59,375 nt of DNA from NCBI GenBank assembly GCA_023245415.1, contig JAHFKJ010000006.1:1-59375 (forward strand), given 5' to 3'. This document shows positions 1-8,441 of the stretch, piece after piece (position 1 is the stretch's first letter; each line of letters opens with the position of its first letter). Under the pieces are notes generated by a model, which was not told where the DNA came from, did no database searches, and saw only the letters and a program-made list of their open reading frames with translations. The translations under genes and the position numbers were made by a program. This DNA comes from Candidatus Gottesmanbacteria bacterium. GTDB lineage: Bacteria; Patescibacteriota; Microgenomatia; UBA10105.

Positions 1-1
1 T

Positions 2-601
2 TTCCCGACTCTTTCAAGTTATGGAATTACGATATTAAATCCGGCGTTTGAAACAACGCGATTGAAAGCAGAAAAAACTTTCCTGGAAGAGACCAAGTTT
101 TCTCAAGATGAGGCCTGTATCCATAAAGTCATTATCAACACTATCATTTCGGTTAATCCAGAACTTGCGGGAAAACAATTTCGTTTGAGCTTTTGCGCAC
201 GTCCATCTCCGACAGCTACTCCGGTCTCCCTACCAGATGTACCTATCAATCCGGCCCTGCGGGGTTTGTCGGTTGTAAAAACTACACCCCGATCTGGAAA
301 AACTGCGATGGCGGGAACTCGCGGATCAATTTTTATAGATTTTGAAGAAGAGGTTATTTTAAACTCTACTCGAATAACTATAACTCCGCAAACTTCTTAT
401 TTACTAAAGACTCATCCTACTAATAAAAAGGAGCTTATAATTATTCCTGATAACAATTGGCAGGCTGGTACTTACAAAATCGTTTTAAAAGCCGGTCTTT
501 TATCTCTTTCCGGTAAAACTCAACTCAAAGAAGATTATGATATTAAATTTGAGATGATTCCGGTTCCACCGATCCCCGATTACCCTGAAGGCGGTATTTA
601 A
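2..601 (+). CDS. C-terminal part of a secreted protein with an Ig-like domain (partial)
   Basis: The reading frame is open from base 2, so the gene begins outside the window and the internal TTG at 62 is probably not the start. The last ~110 residues have alternating beta-strand character, with a stretch near GSIFIDFEEEVIL followed by ITITP, a LIIIPDNNW strand and a GTYKIVL strand. This layout matches bacterial SbsA-type Ig-like (Big_5) domains found on surface proteins. The protein ends in a proline-rich tail (PVPPIPDYPEGGI). It converges on dnaN with only 6 bases between the stops. The domain call is from pattern only; no catalytic motif is visible. Confidence 0.6.
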   Translation, partial: FPTLSSYGITILNPAFETTRLKAEKTFLEETKFSQDEACIHKVIINTIISVNPELAGKQFRLSFCARPSPTATPVSLPDVPINPALRGLSVVKTTPRSGKTAMAGTRGSIFIDFEEEVILNSTRITITPQTSYLLKTHPTNKKELIIIPDNNWQAGTYKIVLKAGLLSLSGKTQLKEDYDIKFEMIPVPPIPDYPEGGI

Positions 602-607
602 TTCACC

Positions 608-1714
608 TTATTCCTGAATCCGCACCGGCATAATAATATGCAAATAAGACTGGTCTTTGAGTGGCTTAAATACGCCGGGCGCTAATGGACCATTCATTTC
701 AAAAACCACGTCTTCCTCCGGAAACACGTTTAACAAGTCCTGCAAAAATCGTGAGTTAAAAGCCACTTCCCCGCCGTCTCCTTGAAGTTCAATCTCAAAT
801 TCCGTTTTGTTTTCACCTATTTGCGGTGTATTGGCTGTGACTGTGGCAACGTTGTTTTTTAAGCTCAGTTTTATTATATACGAAGATTCGCGCGCATAAA
901 TTGATGCCATCTTCACAGCCTGGTTTAAGTCTGCTTTCGGCAAAATTGCCCGGGACAAAAAAGACGCCGGAATTATTCTTTCATACGGTGGATATTCGCC
1001 TTCGATAAGCCGGGTAGTTATTTGGGAATTTTTCATAATAAATGCCAGCTGGTTTTTATCTTTACTAAACGCAGCTTTCATCTCTTCGGCTTTTTCTTCA
1101 CTTAGCAATCTAAGTGTTTCAGACAAGGCTTTGACCGACAGCACTACTCCTTCATCAAAACCTATATCCATATCAAGTTTACGCAAGGACAAGCGGTATC
1201 CGTCTGTTGCGACTACAACTGTAGACCCATCTTTTTTAACGATCCTAATTCCAGTCAAGAGTGGCTTACTTTCGTCATTTGAAGCGGCAATTATTATAAA
1301 AGGCAGTGTGGTTTCTAAGACTTTTTTTTCTAAAATGTGAGTTTTTGAGTTTTCAATTTCCGGTGAGAGCGGAAACTCACTCGCGTCTATTCCGCTTAAT
1401 GTGGCCTGGCTTTTGCCGCAAACTAGTTTAAGCAGCGCACCTTCTGCGCTTATTTCAACTTTATCCGGCGGAAATGAAGCAATCAACTCTGAAAAAACCC
1501 TGGCTGGAACTGTAATTTTTCCCAGTTTTTCAACTTTTGCTCCTACCCAATAATCAATGCTCGTCTCCAGATTGGTTGCAGAAATTTTCAACCTACCATC
1601 TTTAGCTTCTAGCAAAAAATTGGACAAGATTGGCAACTGTGTTTTTGTACTTACTATTTTAGTAGCAAAAGATACGGCAACTTTTAGATTTTCCTGTAAA
1701 ACTACGGCTTGCAT
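608..1714 (-). CDS. dnaN: DNA polymerase III beta subunit (sliding clamp)
   Basis: 368 residues, the usual length for a three-domain beta clamp, which encircles DNA and tethers the polymerase. The N-terminus (MQAVVLQENL..A) and the conserved internal VATDGYRLSLR segment near residue 170 are typical, and the protein ends with the clamp signature YLHIIMPVRI. It lies just downstream of dnaA on the same strand, the usual dnaA-dnaN order. The 190-base gap to dnaA contains DnaA-box-like sequences, so the two genes may be transcribed separately. ATG start at 1714. Confidence 0.96.
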   Translation of the reverse strand: MQAVVLQENLKVAVSFATKIVSTKTQLPILSNFLLEAKDGRLKISATNLETSIDYWVGAKVEKLGKITVPARVFSELIASFPPDKVEISAEGALLKLVCGKSQATLSGIDASEFPLSPEIENSKTHILEKKVLETTLPFIIIAASNDESKPLLTGIRIVKKDGSTVVVATDGYRLSLRKLDMDIGFDEGVVLSVKALSETLRLLSEEKAEEMKAAFSKDKNQLAFIMKNSQITTRLIEGEYPPYERIIPASFLSRAILPKADLNQAVKMASIYARESSYIIKLSLKNNVATVTANTPQIGENKTEFEIELQGDGGEVAFNSRFLQDLLNVFPEEDVVFEMNGPLAPGVFKPLKDQSYLHIIMPVRIQE

Positions 1715-1904
1715 AGATTATATATATTAGTAGCAGTATTAGTAGAGAACGTGCATAAGTGTATCGATTTTGACCCGGTACTGCAAGAGCAAGAAAAACA
1801 GATTATAAAAAAACCCACAAAGCCAGTGGATAAGTTTGTGGATAAGTAGACTCTTTTTGGGGATATGTGGGTTATTTGAATAAATACCCAGAAACGACCC
1901 GAAC
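1715..1904. other. dnaA-dnaN spacer with DnaA boxes (part of candidate oriC)
   Basis: This 190-base gap holds a perfect DnaA box on the minus strand (TGTGGATAA on plus, 1837-1845), a one-mismatch copy 12 bases away (AGTGGATAA, 1825-1833), and an ACCCACA/TGTGGGT pair (1813-1819 and 1866-1872). A further near-box (TTATCCACG, 1925-1933) lies in the last codons of dnaA. Clustered boxes next to dnaA are typical of bacterial origins. I could not compute GC skew, so whether the unwinding site is here or on the other side of dnaA is open. Confidence 0.6.
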
Positions 1905-3263
1905 TTATCCAAAAACTTCTTTTTTTATCCACGTTACATCATCGCGTAGCAGCGTATTAGTCAACATTAGTTTCGAAATGGTGTCGACTGCGTGTATCAC
2001 TGTGGTATGATCTCTTCCGCCGACCCACGTCCCCACTTCATTAAGAGGCAGTTCGAGCTCGGTTCGCAGTAAATACATGATAATTTGCCGCGGGCGAGCC
2101 AGCGGACGGCTTCTTTTGGAACTTTTAAGCTGTGTGAGCGTTAAATTGAAGCGTTTCATGACGGCATCAAAAACGACTTTAGGAGCGACCTGGCTTCTTG
2201 ACTCATGATTGGTTGAGTCAGGTTTACCTACTACCATGCGGGCCAAATCTTCCGATAACGGAATTTTTTTTATCTGAACTTCGGTAATGATTCGTGTCAG
2301 CAATCCTTCGAGCTTGCGCACCGAATCCACATTGGCTGCCAGAATCTGGGCAATAGGCATAGGCAAGTTTACATTTTTCTGTTGAGCTTTAATTCTCAGT
2401 ATGGCACACCGCAGTTCAAAATCTGGTTTTTGAACATCTACCAAGAGCCCGCCCTCAAAACGCGACTTGAGCCTTTCCTCAAGCCGATCAATTTCATGGG
2501 GAGCCCGGTCTGAGGTCAACACCACCTGTCCGCCTTCGCGTTGAACCGCATTGAATGTATGGAAAAATTCTTCCTGGACACGCATTTTGCCTTCGATAAA
2601 TTGGATATCGTCTATAAGCAAGGCTTTCGCCGTACGATATCTATCTTTAAACCGCTTGGTGTTTTTTGTTTGAATAGCGTCAATGATTTCATTAGTAAAC
2701 TCTTCACCAGTGCAGTATAAAATTTTAAATGCTGGGTTTTTCATAAGCACTTCATTGCCGATGGCTTGCATAAGATGCGTTTTGCCAACACCGACCCCGC
2801 CATAGAAAAAAAGCGGATTATATAAAGCTCCCGGAGAGGAAGCAACAGCAGTTGCTGCAGCATACGCCATCTGGTTGGTAGTAGATACTGCAAATGTCTC
2901 AAAATTGAAATCATGGCGTAAATGATTTGGATTGAAAGGAATCATTGGGGAATTTGCGATCTTGGTGGGACCTAGGGTTTCCTGTGAGAATAACGGGCCG
3001 GTTGTATTTTGGGTTTTGAGAGCAACTATTTTAAACAGCAAACTTACGTTTTGCTGTGTATGTTTGTCTAGGATATTTTTAACCAGTGAATAATACCTTG
3101 TTTCCATCATTTGCACTGCAACCGCTGAGTTGCATCCGATCGTCGCCACCGACCCCTCAAGCGTCAGGAGGTTAGAAGAAGCAAAAAATGTGCGGAACGT
3201 AGGTTTGGTGACGAGAATTTCTAACTCACCAAGGACAGTTGTCCACAACTGTTCAAACTTCAT
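1905..3263 (-). CDS. dnaA: Chromosomal replication initiator DnaA
   Basis: 452 residues. Domain I covers roughly 1-85. The AAA+ core has Walker A GGVGVGKTH at ~155-163 and Walker B LLIDDIQF at ~215-222. Domain IV carries the DNA-binding signature GRDHTTVIHAV at ~416-426. It binds the 9-mer TTATCCACA boxes, copies of which flank the gene on both sides, and opens the origin. It is divergent from rpmH and followed by dnaN. The linker between domains I and III is short (about residues 86-120). Confidence 0.97.
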   Translation of the reverse strand: MKFEQLWTTVLGELEILVTKPTFRTFFASSNLLTLEGSVATIGCNSAVAVQMMETRYYSLVKNILDKHTQQNVSLLFKIVALKTQNTTGPLFSQETLGPTKIANSPMIPFNPNHLRHDFNFETFAVSTTNQMAYAAATAVASSPGALYNPLFFYGGVGVGKTHLMQAIGNEVLMKNPAFKILYCTGEEFTNEIIDAIQTKNTKRFKDRYRTAKALLIDDIQFIEGKMRVQEEFFHTFNAVQREGGQVVLTSDRAPHEIDRLEERLKSRFEGGLLVDVQKPDFELRCAILRIKAQQKNVNLPMPIAQILAANVDSVRKLEGLLTRIITEVQIKKIPLSEDLARMVVGKPDSTNHESRSQVAPKVVFDAVMKRFNLTLTQLKSSKRSRPLARPRQIIMYLLRTELELPLNEVGTWVGGRDHTTVIHAVDTISKLMLTNTLLRDDVTWIKKEVFG

Positions 3264-3362
3264 ATGTTTTGGGTATACTATTTAGGGGCAAGAAAGTATT
3301 CACATCTTAAGTTGAGTTATCCACAATTGTCAACTCATGAAAAATGATGTACAATATATCAT
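3264..3362. other. dnaA-rpmH divergent spacer with a DnaA box (candidate oriC / autoregulation site)
   Basis: A 99-base AT-rich spacer between the divergent dnaA and rpmH genes. It contains a perfect DnaA box TTATCCACA at 3317-3325, two bases upstream of the -35 element of the rpmH promoter. The position suggests DnaA could act on its own or the rpmH promoter. A dnaA promoter is expected on minus with a -10-like TATACC (3277-3272) eight bases before the start codon, but no good -35 is visible. Confidence 0.55.
3327..3355 (+). promoter_or_regulatory. rpmH promoter giving a leaderless mRNA
   Basis: -35 TTGTCA at 3327-3332, a 17-base spacer, and -10 TACAAT at 3350-3355. Only 7 bases separate the -10 from the ATG at 3363, so transcription should start at or next to the start codon. 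No Shine-Dalgarno sequence can fit. The DnaA box at 3317-3325 abuts the -35. Confidence 0.65.
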
Positions 3363-3500
3363 ATGCCGAAACGCACCAATCAACCCAAGAAACTCAAACG
3401 AAAACGCGTCCATGGTTTCCGGTCACGGATGAGCTCAGCGGGAGGAAAAAAAGTTTTACAGAGACGTCGCCGGTCGAATAGAAAAATCTTAAGCGTTTAA
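3363..3500 (+). CDS. rpmH: 50S ribosomal protein bL34
   Basis: 45 codons of highly basic protein ([19 protein letters not shown], then [16 protein letters not shown]). It carries the bL34 hallmark K-R-x-x-x-H-G-F followed by R-M-x-S-x-x-G-x-x-V-L-x-x-R-R. The family is 44-47 residues, so this is full length. It opens the rpmH-rnpA-yidD-yidC-jag run, with 3 bases to rnpA. The start is set by the promoter, which places the transcript start at the ATG. Confidence 0.95.
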   Translation: MPKRTNQPKKLKRKRVHGFRSRMSSAGGKKVLQRRRRSNRKILSV

Positions 3501-3503
3501 TTC

Positions 3504-3836
3504 ATGTTCATCTCTATTTACAGACTTAGAAGACCGGAAATTTTAAATTTACTTCGCATACATCAAAAATTTGAATTTAACTTAATCAAGGTATTGTTTA
3601 CGCAAAATCCCAACCTAAATCGATTAGGAGTCGCAGTTATATTTCAGCTTCGTCTTGCTGCTTGGGAGCGGAACAAAATAAAACGATTCATCCGTCAAAT
3701 CTTCATAACAGGGCGAAAAAGTTTAAAATGCGGCGGGACATGCCTTATTGTTATAAAAAAAACCGCAAGCACAAGTTTAACCTTAGATATTAATAAGCAA
3801 CTAAATGCAGGGCTTATAAACGCAAAGTTTTTATGA
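3504..3836 (+). CDS. rnpA: Ribonuclease P protein component
   Basis: 110 residues, basic, slightly shorter than the usual ~115-120. The family signature R-N-x-I-K-R-x-I-R is present ([11 protein letters not shown], residues ~54-64), followed by a conserved [11 protein letters not shown] strand. RnpA binds the RNase P RNA and helps mature tRNA 5' ends. It sits 3 bases after rpmH and overlaps yidD by 4 bases (ATGA), implying translational coupling. The RNA partner (rnpB) is not in this window. Confidence 0.9.
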   Translation: MFISIYRLRRPEILNLLRIHQKFEFNLIKVLFTQNPNLNRLGVAVIFQLRLAAWERNKIKRFIRQIFITGRKSLKCGGTCLIVIKKTASTSLTLDINKQLNAGLINAKFL

Positions 3837-4075
3837 AAAATATCTTGCTGAGTTTAATCCGGATTTATCAGAAGTTTTTATCTCCAGATCAAGGAGGTTT
3901 TGGGAGATTTTTTAGGCTGTCCCCTATTTGTCGATTTCAACCAACCTGTTCTAGCTACATGTATGAGGCGATTAACCGCTATGGTATAATGAGAGGCTTG
4001 TGGTTGGGATTTGGGCGAATTATGCGCTGTCACCCGTTTAATAAAGGCGGAATCGACGAGGTCCCTTTATTTTAA
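3833..4075 (+). CDS. yidD: Membrane protein insertion efficiency factor YidD
   Basis: 80 residues with the full YidD/DUF37 signature: an amphipathic N-terminus ([17 protein letters not shown]), a C-R-F-x-P-T-C-S-S-Y block at ~43-52, and R-C-H-P-F-x-x-G-G-x-D near the C-terminus. The family assists YidC-dependent membrane insertion at the inner leaflet. It overlaps rnpA by ATGA and precedes yidC by 66 bases, the standard order in many bacteria. Confidence 0.95.
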   Translation: MKNILLSLIRIYQKFLSPDQGGFGRFFRLSPICRFQPTCSSYMYEAINRYGIMRGLWLGFGRIMRCHPFNKGGIDEVPLF

Positions 4076-4141
4076 TATTAAGATTTAGGAAATTCGTATC
4101 TGTTCTTATTTTATATTTCGTAAATTTTAAATCTAACCAAT

Positions 4142-4921
4142 ATGCCTTTTTTTGATACTTATTTTATTAATCCAATTATTAATTTACTCATCGCTCTTTA
4201 TAAGTTGTTTGAGTTCGTTAAAATACCAGGAGCGTTTGGCTTCGCAATAATTGGGTTAACCGTGATTATTCGCGGACTACTTCATCCTCTGACTTCGGCC
4301 CAACTCAAATCTGCTAAAAAAATGCAGGAACTTAAGCCCAGGCTTGATGAAATATCCAAAAAGTATAAAGACGACAAAATGAAACTGCAACAGTCACAGC
4401 TGTCTTTATATAAAGACGCGGGTGTAAATCCGGCAGCCGGATGTTTGCCATTATTGGTACAAATACCTATATTTATTTCACTCTACAATGTATTTACGCG
4501 AGTTTTAAATAGCGGAGTTGACGGTAAGTTTATTGAAAACCTTAATCACATTTTATATTTCCCCTTTTTACACATTTCCCGCCTTGACTTGTCTTTTTTT
4601 GGAATAGAGCTAACCACCAAACCGAATGAATGGCAGAAATATGGATGGTGGCTCTTACTGATTCCAGTTCTTACCGGGGTACTACAGTTTTTACAATCTA
4701 AATTTATGCTGCCTCCTAAAGCGCCAGTAGATGAAAAGACTGCGAAAATATCTGCAGCGGAACCGGATCAGATGATGGAAGTTCAGAAGCAGATGACACT
4801 GATGATGCCGATTATGATTGGTTTTTTTGCATTATCTTTTCCCATAGGGCTGTCACTTTATTGGAACACATTTTCAATCTTTGGTATAATGCAACAGCTA
4901 CACATTAATAAAAATAAATAA
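4142..4921 (+). CDS. yidC: Membrane protein insertase YidC/OxaI
   Basis: 259 residues, the short form lacking the large periplasmic domain of proteobacterial YidC. The hydrophilic-groove arginine is visible in VIIRGLLHPLT (residues ~40-50). The conserved KDAGVNPAAGCLPLLVQIP segment (~91-109) follows a charged cytoplasmic hairpin (residues ~55-90). Further membrane segments lie at ~173-190 and ~222-250. No lipoprotein signal is seen at the N-terminus, unlike many Gram-positive SpoIIIJ proteins. The stop overlaps the jag start by one base (TAATG). Confidence 0.94.
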   Translation: MPFFDTYFINPIINLLIALYKLFEFVKIPGAFGFAIIGLTVIIRGLLHPLTSAQLKSAKKMQELKPRLDEISKKYKDDKMKLQQSQLSLYKDAGVNPAAGCLPLLVQIPIFISLYNVFTRVLNSGVDGKFIENLNHILYFPFLHISRLDLSFFGIELTTKPNEWQKYGWWLLLIPVLTGVLQFLQSKFMLPPKAPVDEKTAKISAAEPDQMMEVQKQMTLMMPIMIGFFALSFPIGLSLYWNTFSIFGIMQQLHINKNK

Positions 4922-5376
4922 TGTCTGATACAATTTCAATCATAGAAACGGTTGCCGGAGATTTGCTGGGTAAGATTGAGATACCGAACCAGGTTAATGT
5001 CACTGAAGCCGATGGGGTGTTTTTAGTGAATATCGAGACGGAAGAGTCAGGGATTCTCATCGGTCATCATGGTAAAAATCTTGAATCGCTGCAAATAATG
5101 CTGGGTCTTATAACTGCTAAAAAACTTGATAATTGGGTGCGGATATTGGTCGAAGTCGGCGATTATCGAAAAAGACGCGAAGAACAATTATTACAAATGG
5201 CTAAAAATATCACTTCACAAGTAATTGAATCAGGACAAGCTGTAGAAATGCCTTATCTTTCCCCAAATGAACGGCGCGTGGTTCACATGAGTTTGAGCGA
5301 CCATCCTCAAGTCACGACTGAATCAGTTGGTGTTGGCCGAGATAGAACTTTAATAGTTAAGCCAAGAGCAAATTAA
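4921..5376 (+). CDS. jag: KH/R3H RNA-binding protein Jag (KhpB-like)
   Basis: 151 residues. A KH domain with the GxxG loop G-H-H-G-K-N (IGHHGKNLESLQIM, residues ~43-56) is followed by an R3H domain (SPNERRVVHMSLSDH, ~113-127) and a basic end (TLIVKPRAN). The N-terminal Jag domain of longer homologues is reduced to about 20 residues. It directly follows yidC with a one-base overlap, the classical spoIIIJ-jag pairing, so the two are probably co-translated. Confidence 0.93.
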   Translation: MSDTISIIETVAGDLLGKIEIPNQVNVTEADGVFLVNIETEESGILIGHHGKNLESLQIMLGLITAKKLDNWVRILVEVGDYRKRREEQLLQMAKNITSQVIESGQAVEMPYLSPNERRVVHMSLSDHPQVTTESVGVGRDRTLIVKPRAN

Positions 5377-5416
5377 CAAGCTCAAGGAGTGTTCTCAAAT
5401 CAAAATCTGCAAGTTT

Positions 5417-6664
5417 GTGAAGCATACGCCAACGTTACTTTTATACTTTTTCCTATTTCTACTTCCCACACAACTTGGCATACATTTCTGGCCAGATTTT
5501 TCAATAGTTTTAGGCAGGCGCGTTGATTATCTCTCCCCCACTTTATACTTAAGCGATATCGTTCTGTTTTTATTAGCTCTCCTTACTCTCGTCTTTTATA
5601 AAGATAAACCTGTCCCCAAAAGCATGCTTTTTTTCCTGATAGGAATATTAATTATCGGGTGCATTTCCTGGTGGGTGTCAGAAATTAAACTACTGTCAAT
5701 TTACGGAACGCTGCGGTATTTGGAAATCTGGCTATTCTCTTGGGTTTTAATAAAACTTACGCCTTCTAGACGAGGCATATTACTAATATTGAGTTTATCA
5801 GTTTGTTTTACTTCACTTCTTTCTATATTGCAGTTTTTAAATCAAAAGTCAGTGGGAGGAGTCTGGAGATGGTTGGGAGAGCGGACATTTACTGCAAACA
5901 CTCCAGGAATTGCCCAGGTAATTGTGCCAAATCAATTGTTGCTTCGGCCCTACGCAACGCTTCCCCACCCAAATGTCTTAGGCGGTTTTATGTCAATATT
6001 ATTGCCATTAATATTGTTTGCGACCGTTCATAAAGATGACTGGTTATGGTACGTGTTGCGGCTTTCTTCGATTTGTTTTATGGTGTTAAGTATTTTTATT
6101 TCGCTTAGCCGCGGAGCCTGGTTTGCCACAGTAATGATTCTAGTAAGTTGGGTATGGCAAAAATTTCCCGGTCGACGCATACTTAAAATTGGCATACCGG
6201 CAATTCTTACAACGTTATTATTTATTGAAGAAATTTTAATCGGTCGACTGGCAAGTATTTTTTTTCTAGATACTGCATCTGCTTTTGAACGCAAACAACT
6301 GGTTGAAATAGCGTTAAAGTTGTTTGCTGACGCTCCCCTTCTCGGGGTTGGAATACTTCAGTTTATTCCCCATATTCCGTTAGTCAGTTCACCGCCGTAT
6401 TTGCTGCAGCCTGTACATTCTCAGTATATTCTTATCTTAACGGAGAATGGAATATTCGGGGTTGGTTTATTCTTAATTTTGTACCTGAAAGCTCTGTCTC
6501 AAGCGAAACGTACCTGGCAGGGATTATTTTTGGGAATTTTGGTCTTAGGTTTTTTAGGCAGTTTTGACCATTACTTCATTACGCTAATTCAGGGCCAAAG
6601 ACTGCTGGCTCTTGTCATCGGACTCGCGTTTTCGACGCGAAACAAGGAGTTTTCATCAAATTGA
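5417..6664 (+). CDS. O-antigen ligase / polymerase-like membrane protein (Wzy_C family)
   Basis: 415 residues with about ten to twelve hydrophobic segments. Family landmarks are SLSRGAWFATVM near residue 225 (the S-R-G-A motif before a helix), GVGILQFIPH near 310, and PVHSQYILILTENGIFGVG near 335, matching the periplasmic H-x-x-x-L-x-x-x-x-E-x-G-x-x-G block. Proteins of this family join or polymerise lipid-linked glycans on the outer face of the membrane. The start is a GTG at 5417, 40 bases after jag, with no clear ribosome-binding site. A flippase follows, so the pair likely serves a surface glycan. Confidence 0.78.
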   Translation: MKHTPTLLLYFFLFLLPTQLGIHFWPDFSIVLGRRVDYLSPTLYLSDIVLFLLALLTLVFYKDKPVPKSMLFFLIGILIIGCISWWVSEIKLLSIYGTLRYLEIWLFSWVLIKLTPSRRGILLILSLSVCFTSLLSILQFLNQKSVGGVWRWLGERTFTANTPGIAQVIVPNQLLLRPYATLPHPNVLGGFMSILLPLILFATVHKDDWLWYVLRLSSICFMVLSIFISLSRGAWFATVMILVSWVWQKFPGRRILKIGIPAILTTLLFIEEILIGRLASIFFLDTASAFERKQLVEIALKLFADAPLLGVGILQFIPHIPLVSSPPYLLQPVHSQYILILTENGIFGVGLFLILYLKALSQAKRTWQGLFLGILVLGFLGSFDHYFITLIQGQRLLALVIGLAFSTRNKEFSSN

Positions 6665-6695
6665 CGTCCTCGAAATTACTGCTATAGTGGGTGAT

Positions 6696-7931
6696 ATGAA
6701 TTTAAATCCGAATCCAAATCTTTATTGGCTGACAGCAGTTCAGTTTAGCGGGCGAGTTTTGGGCAGCGGGATTGCTTTTTTGACTACCATATTTCTTGCT
6801 CGCAGTCTGGGAATAGAGCAGTTTGGCGAATTTACCAAAATTACCTCATTTGTACTGGTGTTTATGGCAATTGCTGATTTTGGATTAAATCAGGTATTTT
6901 TAAAACAGCACGCCACAAATTATATAAAAAGTTTTTATTGGTTTTTAGGCCTTCGTTTCACGTTTAGCCTTGTATTGGCAATCATCGCGAGTGCGCTAAT
7001 TTGGTTTTTTGCACGTTTGCAAATCGGGATTAGTCCGCTGGTTCAGTCTGGGGTGATGTTTATGAGTTTGAGTGTTGTGGGTTATGGAATCTTTCTGAGC
7101 TGCAGTGCAGTGTTGCAGCGGGAACAGCGGTTTTTAACAATATCTTTTATACAATTGTGCGGCAGTTTGGCCGGATTTATTCTTATCTTGGGATCATATT
7201 TATTTGGGCAATCGGGGATAGGTGTGGGTGTGGCGGCCTATGTTTTGAATTGGTTTGTGGCAGGGATGATAAGTCTAATCGCACTCGGATCGATTGACGG
7301 GAAAATTCAGTGGTGGGATAAGGAGAACAGTTTGCGTCTGATGATGAGCGCGGGACCTGTGGGTGCGGCTTTACTTATGAATGCGCTGATGTTTAGGGCA
7401 GATGTTTTCCTGCTTAGTAGATTCAGTTCAAACACAGAGGTGGGGGCGTATGGTCTGGCATATAGGTGTTTTGAACTATTGATAAGTCTGCCGACTTTTT
7501 TCATGATGAGTCTATATCCGGAACTTCTAAGTAGAAAAGAGACTGTTTTGGTGTGGAGGAGAGAGCTCGGAGCAATATTTCAAAAAACTGCCATAATTTG
7601 GTTGCCTGTGACGATATTAAGTTTGATTGGAGCGCCAATGCTTGAGTGGATCAGACCAGAATACCAAAATGCTGTAATAATTTTAAGACTTTTAACTCTG
7701 GGTTTGCCAATATTTTTTGTTACAAGTCCGACAATGTGGTTTGCCATTTTGGCAGATAAACAGAAAAAGTTACTTTTAATTTATGCAGGGGGATTAGGAT
7801 TTAATTTATTGGCGAACTGGTTGTTTATTCCAATTTTTAGGGCAGGTGCTGCAGCGGTCAACACCGGTTTAACCGAACTTGTGGTTCTAATATTAGGCTG
7901 GTGGTTATTATTTAAGAAAAACAACATATGA
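6696..7931 (+). CDS. Polysaccharide flippase (Wzx/MOP superfamily)
   Basis: 411 residues, nearly all membrane, with about 12 hydrophobic segments. The N-terminal helix and following loop (SGRVLGSGIAFLTTIFLARSLGIEQFGEFT) match the oligosaccharide flippase pattern of helix, LARxLG, then FGxF. I placed the start at the ATG at 6696; an in-frame start at 6612 would overlap the preceding ligase gene by 53 bases and adds residues unlike the family. It probably exports lipid-linked sugar repeats. It overlaps the RNase HI gene by ATGA. Confidence 0.82.
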   Translation: MNLNPNPNLYWLTAVQFSGRVLGSGIAFLTTIFLARSLGIEQFGEFTKITSFVLVFMAIADFGLNQVFLKQHATNYIKSFYWFLGLRFTFSLVLAIIASALIWFFARLQIGISPLVQSGVMFMSLSVVGYGIFLSCSAVLQREQRFLTISFIQLCGSLAGFILILGSYLFGQSGIGVGVAAYVLNWFVAGMISLIALGSIDGKIQWWDKENSLRLMMSAGPVGAALLMNALMFRADVFLLSRFSSNTEVGAYGLAYRCFELLISLPTFFMMSLYPELLSRKETVLVWRRELGAIFQKTAIIWLPVTILSLIGAPMLEWIRPEYQNAVIILRLLTLGLPIFFVTSPTMWFAILADKQKKLLLIYAGGLGFNLLANWLFIPIFRAGAAAVNTGLTELVVLILGWWLLFKKNNI

Positions 7932-8347
7932 ATGAAGACGTATTAATTATATATTGTGACGGTGGTGCGCGGGGTAATCCCGGTCCCGGTGCATCTGGGG
8001 TAGTTGTGGTAAATGGAATGGGGGAAACGAGAATGGAAATAGGTAAATTTTTAGGAGTGGCAACAAATAATGCTGCCGAGTATGCAGCAGTAATTTCTGC
8101 GCTTAAGTGGGTTTTGGAAGAAAAAGTAAAAGCGCAAAAGATTATTTTTAAACTGGATTCTTTATTGGTGGTAAAACAATTGTTGGGGGAGTACCGGGTG
8201 AAAGACACGCGGTTAAAACTTCTATTTAGTGAAATAAAAAATCTCGAAAAAAAAATGACGCAAAAGTTTAAATATGTTTACATCCCGCGTAATGAAAATT
8301 GGCGGGCTGACAAAGTTGTAAACCAAACGCTTGATTGTCAACACTAA
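7928..8347 (+). CDS. Ribonuclease HI family protein
   Basis: 139 residues with the complete catalytic set of RNase HI: D11 in YCDGGARGNPGPG, E51 in NNAAEYAA, D77 in LDSLLVVKQL and D128 in RADKV. The family cleaves RNA in RNA-DNA hybrids. The basic protrusion of the E. coli enzyme is absent, as in the shorter RnhA-like group. It is coupled to the flippase gene by ATGA, an odd partnership that probably reflects genome compaction and not function. Confidence 0.92.
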   Translation: MNEDVLIIYCDGGARGNPGPGASGVVVVNGMGETRMEIGKFLGVATNNAAEYAAVISALKWVLEEKVKAQKIIFKLDSLLVVKQLLGEYRVKDTRLKLLFSEIKNLEKKMTQKFKYVYIPRNENWRADKVVNQTLDCQH

Positions 8348-8441
8348 GCCTTACGGCACGATTTCTTCGTACTAAAATTCCGCTATCAAGATACCTCGGG
8401 CTTGTCTTTTTCGGCCGGTTTAGTAGAATTGTGTCTATCCT

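Noticed and set aside
1702-1932. 76-codon minus-strand frame in the dnaA-dnaN spacer
   Set aside because: Overlaps the end of dnaA and covers DnaA boxes; composition is not protein-like.
6612-6695. Extended start of the flippase
   Set aside because: It would overlap the ligase gene by 53 bases and adds a hydrophilic segment not seen in the family.
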